Source: Podaxis mareebaensis (lineage: Eukaryota; Basidiomycota; Agaricomycetes; Agaricales; Agaricaceae). From it: a DNA stretch of 22,454 nucleotides. A program made the position numbers and the translations under genes. The stretch is taken from positions 1 through 22,454 of the forward strand of contig JAEUWP010000202.1 of assembly GCA_018524725.1 (NCBI GenBank), given 5' to 3'. Below, piece after piece: positions 7,208-16,060 of this stretch (positions within the stretch are counted from its first letter, which is position 1; the number at the start of each line of letters is the position of its first letter). The notes beneath the pieces are model-generated. The model did not search any database and was not told the origin of the DNA. It worked only from the letters and a program-made list of their open reading frames with translations.

Positions 7208-10200
7208 ATGCATCTAAAGGAAAATGTCTACTAATACCAACAGAAATACTAACATCAAAAGGAACACATAAAATCAAAGCACTATTAGATTCAGGAGCCA
7301 GTGGCCAATTTATATCGCCAAAATTAGTTAAGAATCTAAAATTAACTAAGAAGCCACTTAAGAAGGTACAATACATTTATAACGCTGATGGATCAAGAAA
7401 TTCAGGAACAAAATCAACACATTATGCCGAAATCAAGATCAAAATAAATGACAAAATCATGAGCATCAAACCTAAAATTATCAATTTAGGTTACAAAGAA
7501 CTATTTATAGGTATATCATGGTTACGAAAGTACAATCCCGACATAGACTGGGAAAGAAAAACATTGAAATGGTGCGATGAAGAATCGCAAGCCATACAAC
7601 TAACAGAATATAAATCTAAACAGATGATCAACAGTATTGATCTTAGTCAATATATAGAAGAAGAATCAGATCTAGAAGAAGACCTAGAAATTAACGTGAA
7701 ACACAACACATCTCAAGATCTCTACAATAAAACAGAAGAATCTAAGAAGAAAGAATCGGATCCTTTAAAAATAGTACCAAAGAAATTTCATAAATTTCTT
7801 AAGGTATTCAGTAAAGAGAAATCAGAAAGGATGCCACCAAGACGCCCTTGGGATCACAAAATTGAAGTGGACGAAACATTCGTTCCAAAACAGATGCCTA
7901 TCTATCACCTCACTCCAATAGAACGAAAAGAATTAGACAAATTCATAGAAGAAAATTTACGAAAGGGATACATTCGTAAATCACAATCACCCATGGCTTC
8001 ATCTTTCTTCTTTGTAGGAAAGAAAGGAGGAGATTTACGCCCTTGTCAAGATTATTGCTATCTTAATGATCATACCATTAAGAATGCTCATCCAATTCCT
8101 AACATCTCAAGAATAATGGATAAACTTAAAGGAGCCAAATACTTTACTAAACTAGACGTCCGTCTAGGCTATAACAATGTTAGAATTAGAGAAGGAGACA
8201 AATGGAAAGCAGCATTTCATACTCCAAATGGGCTATATGAACCCACAGTCATGTTCTTTGGCATGACTAACTCCCCAGCTACATTTCAATCAATGATGGA
8301 TCATCTCTTCCAAGAACTTTTATCCAAAGAAGAGACTATCATTTATATGGACGACATACTCATACCAGCCAAGAAAATCAAAGATCTAGACTGCATTACT
8401 ATTAAAATTCTAGAAATACTGGACAAGAATGACCTCTATCTTAAAACAGAGAAATGCGAATTCGAGAAACAACATTTAGAATACTTAGGATTCATAATCA
8501 AACCAGATTCTATCGAAATGGATCCAATCAAACTCAAAGGAATAGAAGATTGGCCTATTCCTCAAACAGCAAAGAACGTTCGACAGTTCATTGGTTTTTG
8601 TAACTTCTACAGGAAGTTTATCAAAAACTATGCTCAAATTGCACATCCACTACATGCACTTATGCGGAAAACTAAGAAATTTGAATGGAACCCAGAAGCC
8701 CAAAAAGCATTTGAACTTCTAAAGCAACAATTCTTACAACGTCCCGTTCTATCAATGGTAGATGAAAACCAACCATTTGAGATAGAATGCGATGCATCAG
8801 CATACGCTATTGGAGCAGTACTTTTACAAAGGGATTCAAATGGAGATAAACATCCAGTAGGATACTTTTCTAAAGCCCTAAATCAAGCCGAAAGGAACTA
8901 TCACACCTCCGATCGAGAATTCCTTGCTATTATAGAAGCATTAAAAGAATGGAGACACTACTTGGAAGGATCACCACACCAAGTAATCATATGGTCTGAT
9001 CACGAGAACTTGATCAGGTGGCGAGAACCACAACAACTTAGTCATCGACAGGCTAGATGGATGTTATACATGACTAAATTTAACTATGTCATTAAACATC
9101 TACCTGGCAATCAAAATGTACTAGCCGACACACTTAGTAGAAGACCGGATTTAGTACCTGAAGGAACCAATAATGAAAATCTGATAGCCATTCCATCAGA
9201 AAAATTCATTAACTTCCTTTCTAAAGACCTAAAACAAGAGATCGTCAAAAAGAAGTCAAAGATCCACATGCAAGACCGATTTACATCAGATGACAAAGAC
9301 TTCATCCGATTCCAAAATAAGATCGTCATACCCGATGATCCAGATATCAAACAGAAAATTTTACAAGTTGTACATGACCATCCTACTTCAGGACATCCAG
9401 GAATAAGAGATACATTACAGAAACTTCAAAAAGAAGTTTATTGGCCAGGAATGAACACATATGTTCACAACTATGTGAAAGGATGCCCAACATGTCAACA
9501 ATACAAAATTAACCGACATCCAACAAAACCTCCATTACAACCAATCAAAGGACCAACTTCCACCCGTCCATTCAGTCAAATATCTATGGATCTCATTACA
9601 GATCTACCCCCGGATGATGAATATGATGCTATTTTGTCCATAGTGGACCATGGACTTACGAAAGGGATAATCCTAACAGCTACTAAGAAGACGGCAACTG
9701 CTGACAACATTGCTGAAATCCTAATTGAGAAAGTCTTTTCCAAATATGGAACACCTCAAAAGGTCATCTCAGATCGAGACCCTAGATTTGCAGCTAAATC
9801 AATGCGAGAATTCTATAAGAAGCTAAACATAGAACCGGCTATGTCAACCGCTTATCACCCACAAACAGACGGAACAATGGAACGGTACAATCAAGAAATA
9901 GAATTCTACTTAGCCGTTTATACTTCAAAGAACCCACACTCATGGAGAAGAGCACTACCCATGATTGAATTCGTTCATAATACTAAACCACATGCAGGAA
10001 GAACAAATACACCATATGAATTGATCTTAGGTTATAACCCTAAGGCAATTATAGAAAGTGAAGAAGAATCTAAAGTACCTTCAATCAATGAAAAGATTCT
10101 ATCTTTAGAACAAATGAGAGAAGCAGCACTTGAAGCACATGAACAAATGCGAAAAGTAATGGCTGCTAGACAAAACAAACCTTGGAATCCATTCAAGGTT

Positions 10201-10620
10201 GGAGATAAAGTGTGGCTAGACAATCGAAATTTACCTCTTCCATATGCTTCAAAGAAGCTTAACCAAAGAAGAGAAGGACCTTTCACCATTCTACGACAAA
10301 CATCACCTGTTACTTACGAATTAAAACTTCCAGCAAAATGGAAGATTCACAACAAGTTTCATGCTTCACTTCTCACACCAGTAGTTGAGAACAACATTTA
10401 TGGAAAACACCACACTAATCCACCACCAATTCTCGTCTCAGGAGAAGAAGAATACGAAATTGAAGCAATCTTGAAACACAGGATTCGAAGAAGACGCTTA
10501 GAATATCTGATACGATGGAAAGGATATGGACCAACTGAGGACTCATGGGAACCTGAAGAAAACTTAGAAAATGCAAAACGAATACTTCAGGACTATAAAA
10601 GACAGAAGAAACTTGCCTAA
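7162..10620 (+). CDS. pol: Pol polyprotein: protease, RT, RNase H, integrase, chromodomain (via -1 frameshift)
   Basis: The frame is open from 7162 for 1,152 codons without interruption; its first ATG is only at 7459, inside the protease, so translation by frameshift from gag is expected. Aspartic protease: DSGAS at 7288. RT: LDVR catalytic Asp at 8155 and YMDD at 8344-8355. RNase H acidic residues are in ECDAS (8791), DREFLAI, SDHENL and ADTLSRR. Integrase: HHCC zinc domain (HDHPTSGHPG ... CPTC at 9484-9495), then Asp 9589, Asp 9772 and Glu 9880 with 35 residues between the last two (DD35E). A GPF module (EGPFTIL) follows. The C-terminal chromodomain is at about 10450-10600 (EYLIRWKGYGPTEDSWEPEE), which in related elements reads histone marks to guide insertion. 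Oddities are DYC instead of the usual DYR after LRPCQ (codon 8056, TGC where CGC is expected) and RLGYNN instead of RWGYNN, either of which might weaken RT. Confidence 0.95.
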   Translation, partial: KFLSSSEDQLNIVDLHASKGKCLLIPTEILTSKGTHKIKALLDSGASGQFISPKLVKNLKLTKKPLKKVQYIYNADGSRNSGTKSTHYAEIKIKINDKIMSIKPKIINLGYKELFIGISWLRKYNPDIDWERKTLKWCDEESQAIQLTEYKSKQMINSIDLSQYIEEESDLEEDLEINVKHNTSQDLYNKTEESKKKESDPLKIVPKKFHKFLKVFSKEKSERMPPRRPWDHKIEVDETFVPKQMPIYHLTPIERKELDKFIEENLRKGYIRKSQSPMASSFFFVGKKGGDLRPCQDYCYLNDHTIKNAHPIPNISRIMDKLKGAKYFTKLDVRLGYNNVRIREGDKWKAAFHTPNGLYEPTVMFFGMTNSPATFQSMMDHLFQELLSKEETIIYMDDILIPAKKIKDLDCITIKILEILDKNDLYLKTEKCEFEKQHLEYLGFIIKPDSIEMDPIKLKGIEDWPIPQTAKNVRQFIGFCNFYRKFIKNYAQIAHPLHALMRKTKKFEWNPEAQKAFELLKQQFLQRPVLSMVDENQPFEIECDASAYAIGAVLLQRDSNGDKHPVGYFSKALNQAERNYHTSDREFLAIIEALKEWRHYLEGSPHQVIIWSDHENLIRWREPQQLSHRQARWMLYMTKFNYVIKHLPGNQNVLADTLSRRPDLVPEGTNNENLIAIPSEKFINFLSKDLKQEIVKKKSKIHMQDRFTSDDKDFIRFQNKIVIPDDPDIKQKILQVVHDHPTSGHPGIRDTLQKLQKEVYWPGMNTYVHNYVKGCPTCQQYKINRHPTKPPLQPIKGPTSTRPFSQISMDLITDLPPDDEYDAILSIVDHGLTKGIILTATKKTATADNIAEILIEKVFSKYGTPQKVISDRDPRFAAKSMREFYKKLNIEPAMSTAYHPQTDGTMERYNQEIEFYLAVYTSKNPHSWRRALPMIEFVHNTKPHAGRTNTPYELILGYNPKAIIESEEESKVPSINEKILSLEQMREAALEAHEQMRKVMAARQNKPWNPFKVGDKVWLDNRNLPLPYASKKLNQRREGPFTILRQTSPVTYELKLPAKWKIHNKFHASLLTPVVENNIYGKHHTNPPPILVSGEEEYEIEAILKHRIRRRRLEYLIRWKGYGPTEDSWEPEENLENAKRILQDYKRQKKLA

Positions 10621-10634
10621 CATTCCTCAGACAA

Positions 10635-11912
10635 ATGTCCTCTACTCTCAATGAAAACATCCTCTCTACAACCTCGAATCCTCCCTCTCCAAAGCCTGAG
10701 GCAAAGGGAAAGACTCTCCCAAGCCGCCAAGCTTCGCCACAACCTCAACCAGGTCAAGCTAAAGTACCCAGTAGTGAAGTTGCCACCCTACGATGCATCT
10801 TTCTACATGAGGGAACAGCCCGCGACTTTATGTCCAGTTACAGCCGGAATCATAAATTCGTTGACCTTTGCAACTCCATTGGGCTTGCGCTTGATGAGTT
10901 TGCTGCTGCGCGAAGCCATTATATCGCACAATCCAAGAAATTGGACACCTCTATTCGTGAACTGGCACGCAGTCTCCCTGCAGGTCCCTATATTGGGAAC
11001 ATCATCTGGAAGATCAGGACCATTGAGCCTGACTTCTATCTACAGCCTGCGGCAATCAGCAAACCAGCTCCAGACGGATTTACACCGTGTCCTAGCCGCC
11101 CCCGAGAACTCGCAACTCGACCATCTACCGCTCCTTTGCCGGAATCACACCAATCTCATGAATTGGCTAAGGATGACAACAATCATCCGACTCGCCCAAC
11201 TCCGCAAGATGGTAGACTCACTCGAGAAACTACCTCCCTACATCTTCCAAATCTACGACCCTGAAACCGACCCTGCCGCTTATGTAGTCAAGTGGGCCAT
11301 TTCCAGACACAGTGCAAAATGTACTACTGCATCCACTGCAAGTGTTCCACCCCTGGACACTTTTCCAAGTTTTGCTCCAGAAATCCTTATTCAGGCATTG
11401 ATCGAAGGGATTTACCCGCAACCGCCTTGGAAAAATTGGAGCGGCTTGAAGATGACAGGATCACCTCAATCATCCGAGGAACCCCTTCCATTACCACCAA
11501 CAAACCCAAGTTGGATAGTGGAATACCCACACCTCCTAACTCCCCCATCAACACCGCCACCAAGTCAGATGTCAACTCAGGAACCAAGCAGACTTCCCAC
11601 ACCAATGGACCTAATAGGGTTACCTTTACCCTCGGCCCCACTTACCGTCCCACGAAGCGAACTCCTGAGAAACACACCCCTCTCACCATTGACCCACGAG
11701 TCAGTTGACTCCAGCAATTTTCCAGAGCTACTGCCCATCGTCACGCTCGAGGAAACCCTCACGCAACATTTGCCAGAACTACCGGTAACAAACAATATCC
11801 TTTCTCGTCTTCCACCAGATATGCCTACCTATCAGACGATTACGATGCTGATTTCGAATTTGACTTCGACGATGAGGCTATCTACAACATAGACGGCAAA
11901 GGACATTATTAG
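10635..11912 (+). CDS. Accessory ORF3: helical protein with two zinc knuckles, two in-frame TGA
   Basis: ATG 10635 lies 14 nt after the pol stop, just downstream of cctcag, a possible splice acceptor. The frame runs 425 codons to TAG 11910-11912, interrupted by TGA at 11262-11264 and 11706-11708. Both are positions where CGA would continue the protein. Order: Pro/Ser/Gln-rich start, a helical region (LCNSIGLALDEFAAARSHYI, then KKLDTSIRELARSLP), a Pro-rich linker, then two knuckles, CRLC-X4-H-X4-C (from 11274) and CIHC-X6-H-X4-C. A Thr/Pro-rich stretch follows, then an acidic, aromatic tail (YLSDDYDADFEFDFDDEAIY). There is no signal peptide or membrane segment, so it is not an envelope. The layout recalls a second nucleocapsid-like RNA-binding protein. 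Function and family are unknown to me. A different frame (10651-11892) is also fully open across it. Confidence 0.65.
10651..11892 (+). other. Overlapping 413-codon open frame inside ORF3
   Basis: From ATG 10651 the +1 frame relative to ORF3 is open for 413 codons and has no stop, while ORF3 itself has two. The predicted product is Leu/Pro-rich, with a Pro/Ser/Thr-rich second half (TPPSTPPPSQMSTQEPSRLP) and no recognised domain. ORF3 has the zinc knuckles and a plausible acidic tail, so ORF3 is the more likely gene. This may be a by-product of ORF3 codon use (few NTA or NTG codons) or a real overlapping gene. Confidence 0.25.
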
Positions 11913-12027
11913 GAGTAGTACTAATTAGCTACAAGCCAAGTAGTTGATTAGATAAGAAAGAACAATTACTAGTCTAACTATAGCAAAGTAGTAGATTAGT
12001 AAGATAACAAACTTGTACAATCAATCC
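11913..12027 (+). other. Short spacer between ORF3 and ORF4
   Basis: AT-rich and full of TAG/TAA triplets. It contains two imperfect copies of a motif like caagtagttgattagataag / aaagtagtagattagtaaga. It could carry a splice acceptor or reinitiation signal for ORF4, but I see no decisive site. Confidence 0.35.
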
Positions 12028-13080
12028 ATGTTCGATCTAACACGAGGATCACTAAAATTTCATCAAACCATCATACTTGACATTATGAGCAACTCCCCCC
12101 GCATCAAAATTGATCCGGCTACCCTTCTCTCTTCGGATTCTCTTCCGCCGCATCAACCCCTAGCTCCATGGATCATCCAGAATCCTATTCCCGAGATTGA
12201 ACCACCCTCCAAGGGTCACGAACAATGGATCGATCTCCATAACGCGGCCACTCGTATTCAGAATCCCGAATACAACAACCCCTCCGAACATCGTGACGAG
12301 TATCGCCTTCGCTTTGCAAGGCAGATGGTGACACTCGCGACTGCATACCTACAAAAGGTATCATCAGAAAACACCAATGAAGATACGACTCCACCCGTTC
12401 TTGATCAACCTACTCAAGAACCAACTTCTCTTATAAATCCACCTCAAGGGAAACTTTTCGACTTCACTTATCGAACTGATCCCTTTATCGACGAAGGACT
12501 CATAACCAATGAAGTCCTATCTCCCCAGTCTCGACCCGATCTCTCCCTCTATCCCTCGCTTTATCATGTCATCGACAAACTTCAAAAAATACCGAACCCA
12601 TTAATCAACATCGAAGATTGGGAGCAGAAAATCATACAACGAACCCTTCCCCTCAACAAACTTTCCCTTCTCCCAGAATCACTTCGACGAGCCTATGAAA
12701 ACGGATGTTGGAACTGCAGAACAACAGGACATCTAGCGTATCAATGTCCCAGATACGCCTGTAGGTTTTGCAGAGGGAATGGGCATTACAGCTGGAAGTG
12801 CAAGTACCGCCCTCATTCGCCTGTCGCTCCTTCGCCACACCCCATACCCGCAAGACAACTACCAGCACACGTATTCAAGAAACACGCCTACTTCACGAAG
12901 AACGGTGCAGTCTTAGGGCAACGAAATCGACAAGATCCATTCTTTGGACAAAAGAAGGATCATTTACCGCCTCCAGTAAATAGAAATCCCGACGCAGAAC
13001 AAAATCCGACTACCGCCTATTACTATAACCATGAATTACAAAGATGGGATATTAGAACCATATTTCCTAACAATCAGTAG
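12028..13080 (+). CDS. Accessory ORF4: intact protein with two CCHC zinc knuckles
   Basis: An uninterrupted 350-codon frame from ATG 12028 (alternative ATG 12085 in a better context, giving 331 residues) to TAG 13078-13080, about 45 nt before the 3' LTR. Order: Pro-rich start (SSDSLPPHQPLAPWIIQNP), a helical stretch (EYRLRFARQMVTLATAYLQK), a linker, a second helical stretch (DKLQKIPNPLINIEDWEQKI), two classical knuckles CWNC-X4-H-X4-C and CRFC-X4-H-X4-C at 12706-12801, and a basic/Pro-rich tail ending in a Tyr- and Trp-containing block. CX2CX4HX4C knuckles bind single-stranded nucleic acid in Gag nucleocapsids. There is no signal peptide, membrane helix, RT or integrase motif. Its architecture parallels ORF3, suggesting an ancient duplication or two related roles, but I cannot align them convincingly by eye. 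Unlike gag and ORF3 it carries no TGA lesion. Confidence 0.75.
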   Translation: MFDLTRGSLKFHQTIILDIMSNSPRIKIDPATLLSSDSLPPHQPLAPWIIQNPIPEIEPPSKGHEQWIDLHNAATRIQNPEYNNPSEHRDEYRLRFARQMVTLATAYLQKVSSENTNEDTTPPVLDQPTQEPTSLINPPQGKLFDFTYRTDPFIDEGLITNEVLSPQSRPDLSLYPSLYHVIDKLQKIPNPLINIEDWEQKIIQRTLPLNKLSLLPESLRRAYENGCWNCRTTGHLAYQCPRYACRFCRGNGHYSWKCKYRPHSPVAPSPHPIPARQLPAHVFKKHAYFTKNGAVLGQRNRQDPFFGQKKDHLPPPVNRNPDAEQNPTTAYYYNHELQRWDIRTIFPNNQ

Positions 13081-13110
13081 TAGAGTAGTAATTGAAAATG
13101 GGACATTTTC

Positions 13111-13126
13111 TATAGAAAGAGGATTG
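13111..13126 (+). other. Polypurine tract
   Basis: tatagaaagaggattg abuts the 3' LTR; the core agaaagagga is all purine. This is the expected plus-strand primer position. Confidence 0.65.
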
Positions 13127-13790
13127 TGTTATGAATTCAGTAAATGTTCGCTATACATTTAATGAATTTTGATTTCAATCTATTTGTTCATTGTTTTATT
13201 TGAAAGCTTTAGTCTTTAGTTTGTTTTGTCATAATCTTTCTTACGCCGACTATGCTTATGTAATATCAAAGATCATACGACTTTGATGAATTGATAAGCT
13301 TTCACACTATCTTTAGAAAAGAAGACTTCTTTGATAAAGAACTTTTTGTATCAAACTATTAATAGTCAAATCATGCTTCTATTGTTCCGAGTCAATCTCC
13401 GAGTCGAGTCTCAGTGCCTTAAGAACTTCTGGAAAGTTCTAATGTAGATATATATTTAGATACACTGTCCAGTATATAAGTCGTCGACACTAACAAGCAG
13501 AAACCATCGTTTCTACTTGGTTAGGTGGAGACTCGAATATAAGTCTTTATCAACAATTAGTGATACGATCTAAGTTGTCTCTATAATCCCTATCGTTCTC
13601 TAAGTTGCTGGAAGTCTTCATATTGAGGAAGTAGACGTATTGTGCGACTAAAAGTAATAGTTATCTTGACGTGTTGACTCTGTCAGTACTTAAAGGTAAT
13701 CTATCCGTTAGTACACGAGAAGTCTCCTTTGATACGATCTGCGGATACGTATTGGGCCTCTTTACGGACCGAAGCGGCCTCACTATAACA
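13127..13790 (+). repeat. 3' LTR (664 bp)
   Basis: Gap-free partner of 4351-5014. It carries TG/CA at four CpG sites intact in the 5' copy (equivalents of 4499, 4637, 4654 and 4977) and retains CG at nine sites lost there. Ends TATAACA, followed by the TSD. Confidence 0.96.
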
Positions 13791-13795
13791 TCCAT
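13791..13795. repeat. Target-site duplication TCCAT (right copy)
   Basis: Identical to 4346-4350, directly after the 3' LTR end. Confidence 0.93.
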
Positions 13796-14406
13796 GTTTT
13801 CAGAGTCGGAAGAGACAACGGATGGAATCAAACAACCCTGCTTATTTGGCGTCTGGCCTTTCTCATGCCACAAGCGACTCCATATCAAGCCAGACTGTCT
13901 CAACTAGGTCAATGCCATCGTCACCGAATGCCATCTCGTCCACTTCCACTCCCATGTTCCAACAGCAATCTAATATGATTACACCACAGAATTTCTCCCT
14001 ACCCATGTAGAGCACCGAGCTCAGTGCTTCCCAGCATATGGCCAACTCAATCTTTCCGATACAAGTACTATGAGACAGGTTCAAGCAGCATTTCCCACTA
14101 TGTCTGGGTTCCTTGACCGTGGCCATTCTATCTCACAAACAACAACCATCACAAGCACCCCAAAATGCGTTGCTTAAGGTAAGTCAATGCATCCCTGGAT
14201 GAAGATCTCAACTTACGGATGCAGCATGGCCCAAAGGACTCTGGGAGATGTATCCCCACATATAACTTGATTAGAGTGCCAATCCTCCCTACTTCCCTCT
14301 ATTGGCCTCGGTGGAGATTTTGACAGGAATGAAGACAATAGGTAATAGTCGACCACACAAATTTGACTAAATCCATCTGCTATGGGTTCAGTAACTCTGA
14401 ATTACT
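13796..14406 (+). pseudogene. Ser/Thr/Pro-rich coding remnant at the right flank
   Basis: From ATG 13822 a frame reads MESNNPAYLASGLSHATSDS and on to TAG 14008. A different frame from about 13974 then looks more protein-like (HVEHRAQCFPAYGQLNLSDT, then MSGFLDRGHSISQTTT) up to a possible donor gtaagt near 14178. A single-base indel between them would join the two. I do not recognise the family; low-complexity Ser/Thr content makes the call uncertain. The retrotransposon sits 27 bp upstream of the ATG. Confidence 0.3.
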
Positions 14407-15406
14407 ATGCTCTCAAAGAGGAAACCCTCGCCTGAGGACACCCAGCCAATGATTTGCAGACTCAACCTCTCCACTTCCCTGCCACTGCCCAATTATGGCC
14501 CTCTATTCTTCCAAGTTTGTCAGGGTTTCTGGCCTTCAACATCATGCATATGATCCAGAGATCAATTAACCAGGTATTTAAGTTTTCTCAGCAGAGACAG
14601 CACTATTCTAACCCCATGTCCTTGAACACAGACCAGTCCTCAACCTGCCCAATACATGGCTTGAAACGCCGTGTGCACCATGGCTCTGCACCTGTTGGTA
14701 GTGCCGACACTATGGCTTCTACTCCAGAGACTCCTCAGAAGTGCATTCCTTTGATCTTTTGATCAAATCAGAAGCGAATCAAGACTACCACCAGCAATGA
14801 ACCTGTGACAGACCCAATGCTGAGCTCTTCTGACCATGCCAGCCTCTTGACTCACTCACCAAGTCCAGCCACCCCAAGCAACAATATGGAAGCTCCAACA
14901 CATCATCCTGCTCCTTCCACTCCTTCGGTTGTAACTGAGAGGGGCTCAGGCACAAGCCCTCCTCTGACCTTGAACTCCCTGGTCACAGAAGAACACCAAC
15001 TGGTTCCACTCAAAAGGAGGTTTGCAGTCGCAGGTGCAGTCTAACTTGCCTTTTGATTATGTTCTTTGGCTAATGTGATTCAAGATCTTGAAGACGAGGA
15101 AGAAGTATTCCAAGCTCTTCAGAGAACTGGCATTGATGATGCCACCTACATTTCATCTGAGGCCCAGTCACCTGCAACACCAACTAGATCTCCCCAGGCT
15201 CACACCCTTACCCTCCCCTGTCTTAGCCATGGACAGAAGAAGCATGAACAAAGGGAGAGTGGAATGAACAGCCTGCTTCACGACAAGGGAAAGCATAAGG
15301 TTAGTGATATACCTTGTTGTCTACTTTCTCTCAACTTTCTTTACAGGCTGCTGAATTAGAACCGCTGGACCTTGGCACTGGCACTGACGAGGGTCAGGCC
15401 TATTGA
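14407..15406 (+). pseudogene. Unknown Ser/Pro-rich multi-exon gene with one in-frame TGA
   Basis: ATG 14407 begins MLSKRKPSPEDTQPMICRLN. Four exons join in frame across GT-AG introns 14515-14573 (59 nt), 15034-15084 (51 nt, with a ctaat branch-like site) and 15300-15346 (47 nt), ending with TGA 15404-15406 after GTGTDEGQAY. The product is rich in Ser, Thr and Pro, with basic patches (LKRRVHHGS, LVPLKRRF), an acidic patch (DLEDEEEVFQAL) and a Lys/His-rich segment (KKHEQRESG). This composition suggests a disordered, possibly nuclear protein. The only lesion is TGA at 14760-14762, where CGA would preserve the frame. The intact splicing plus a single CpG-type stop suggests recent inactivation, or readthrough. 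It lies about 650 bp upstream of the next gene on the same strand. No function can be assigned. Confidence 0.5.
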
Positions 15407-16060
15407 GGAACCTAGGGAGGGTCAACACTGTGTTGCTGCTGATCAGGAGTAGTCCAGTAGCACAAGTAATAAGAGTAAGCAATGAAGAACAGCCTCGACG
15501 ACTCAAATCTGTACCTGTACTGTAATCCTTCAAATGTATCAGAGCAATTTGTAGTATACTTATCTAGTGCCATAAAATGGATCCTTAATTCCACCATACT
15601 ACACTCCTCTGATTTGCCGGAGGTTTAAGCTTTTTGGTCCCAAGTGTTCCTGTTACTATGTCTTTTTGGTGTTCACTGTACAAGGAATGAATATAAGGGG
15701 TTTTGAATAGAATGATATATCTAGCACTGAATCTTCATGCCCATTGTCTGTAGCTGAACAGATTGTCGTCATCAATTTACTTACCAAGCTTCAGGTCCAC
15801 AAGCATTCAGCACGAGGTGCACGGAGAATGGAAATGATTCACTTGGAATAAAATTTAGTCAAATTCGTCCATTATATTCTAACATCTGCATAATAACCTC
15901 TTGGTACTAAGACTGATATATCAGGCGGGGATCAGGTGGGGATCAGGCGACAAATGGTGCTATGGTTCCTCGTCAATCATTACTGCGGCAATACAGACTG
16001 ACTTGTTCTTCAACACATTTGCCCAACATAAAGCCATGGTGTTTCAAGTTGAAAACCACC
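15407..16060. other. Intergenic, no gene seen
   Basis: Spacer between two plus-strand remnants. A short repeat (ggggatcagg, twice near 15927-15947) is the only pattern noticed. No promoter element is convincing. Confidence 0.5.

Larger units (their letters stand above)
4351..13790 (+). mobile_element. Full-length Ty3/gypsy LTR retrotransposon, chromodomain type, self-priming, with two extra 3' ORFs
   Basis: The 9,440-bp element has 664-bp LTRs beginning TGTTAT and ending ATAACA, and an identical 5-bp TSD. Order: LTR, self-complementary PBS (5017-5029), leader ORF (5409-5963), gag (6050-7171), -1 slippery site (7162-7168), pol (7162-10620), ORF3 (10635-11912), ORF4 (12028-13080), polypurine tract (about 13111-13126), LTR. 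The integrase ends in a GPF module and chromodomain, which with self-priming places it with the Tf1/sushi chromoviruses. LTR identity is about 98% (13 differences, all CpG transitions), so insertion is fairly recent. Pol is open throughout, but gag and ORF3 carry in-frame TGA codons, so this copy is probably not autonomous as it stands. Known relatives of this clade usually end at pol; the roughly 2.5-kb 3' coding region is unusual. Confidence 0.95.

Noticed and set aside
10635..13080. env-like gene between pol and the 3' LTR
   Set aside because: Position fits, but neither ORF has a signal peptide, membrane helix or cleavage site. Both have zinc knuckles.
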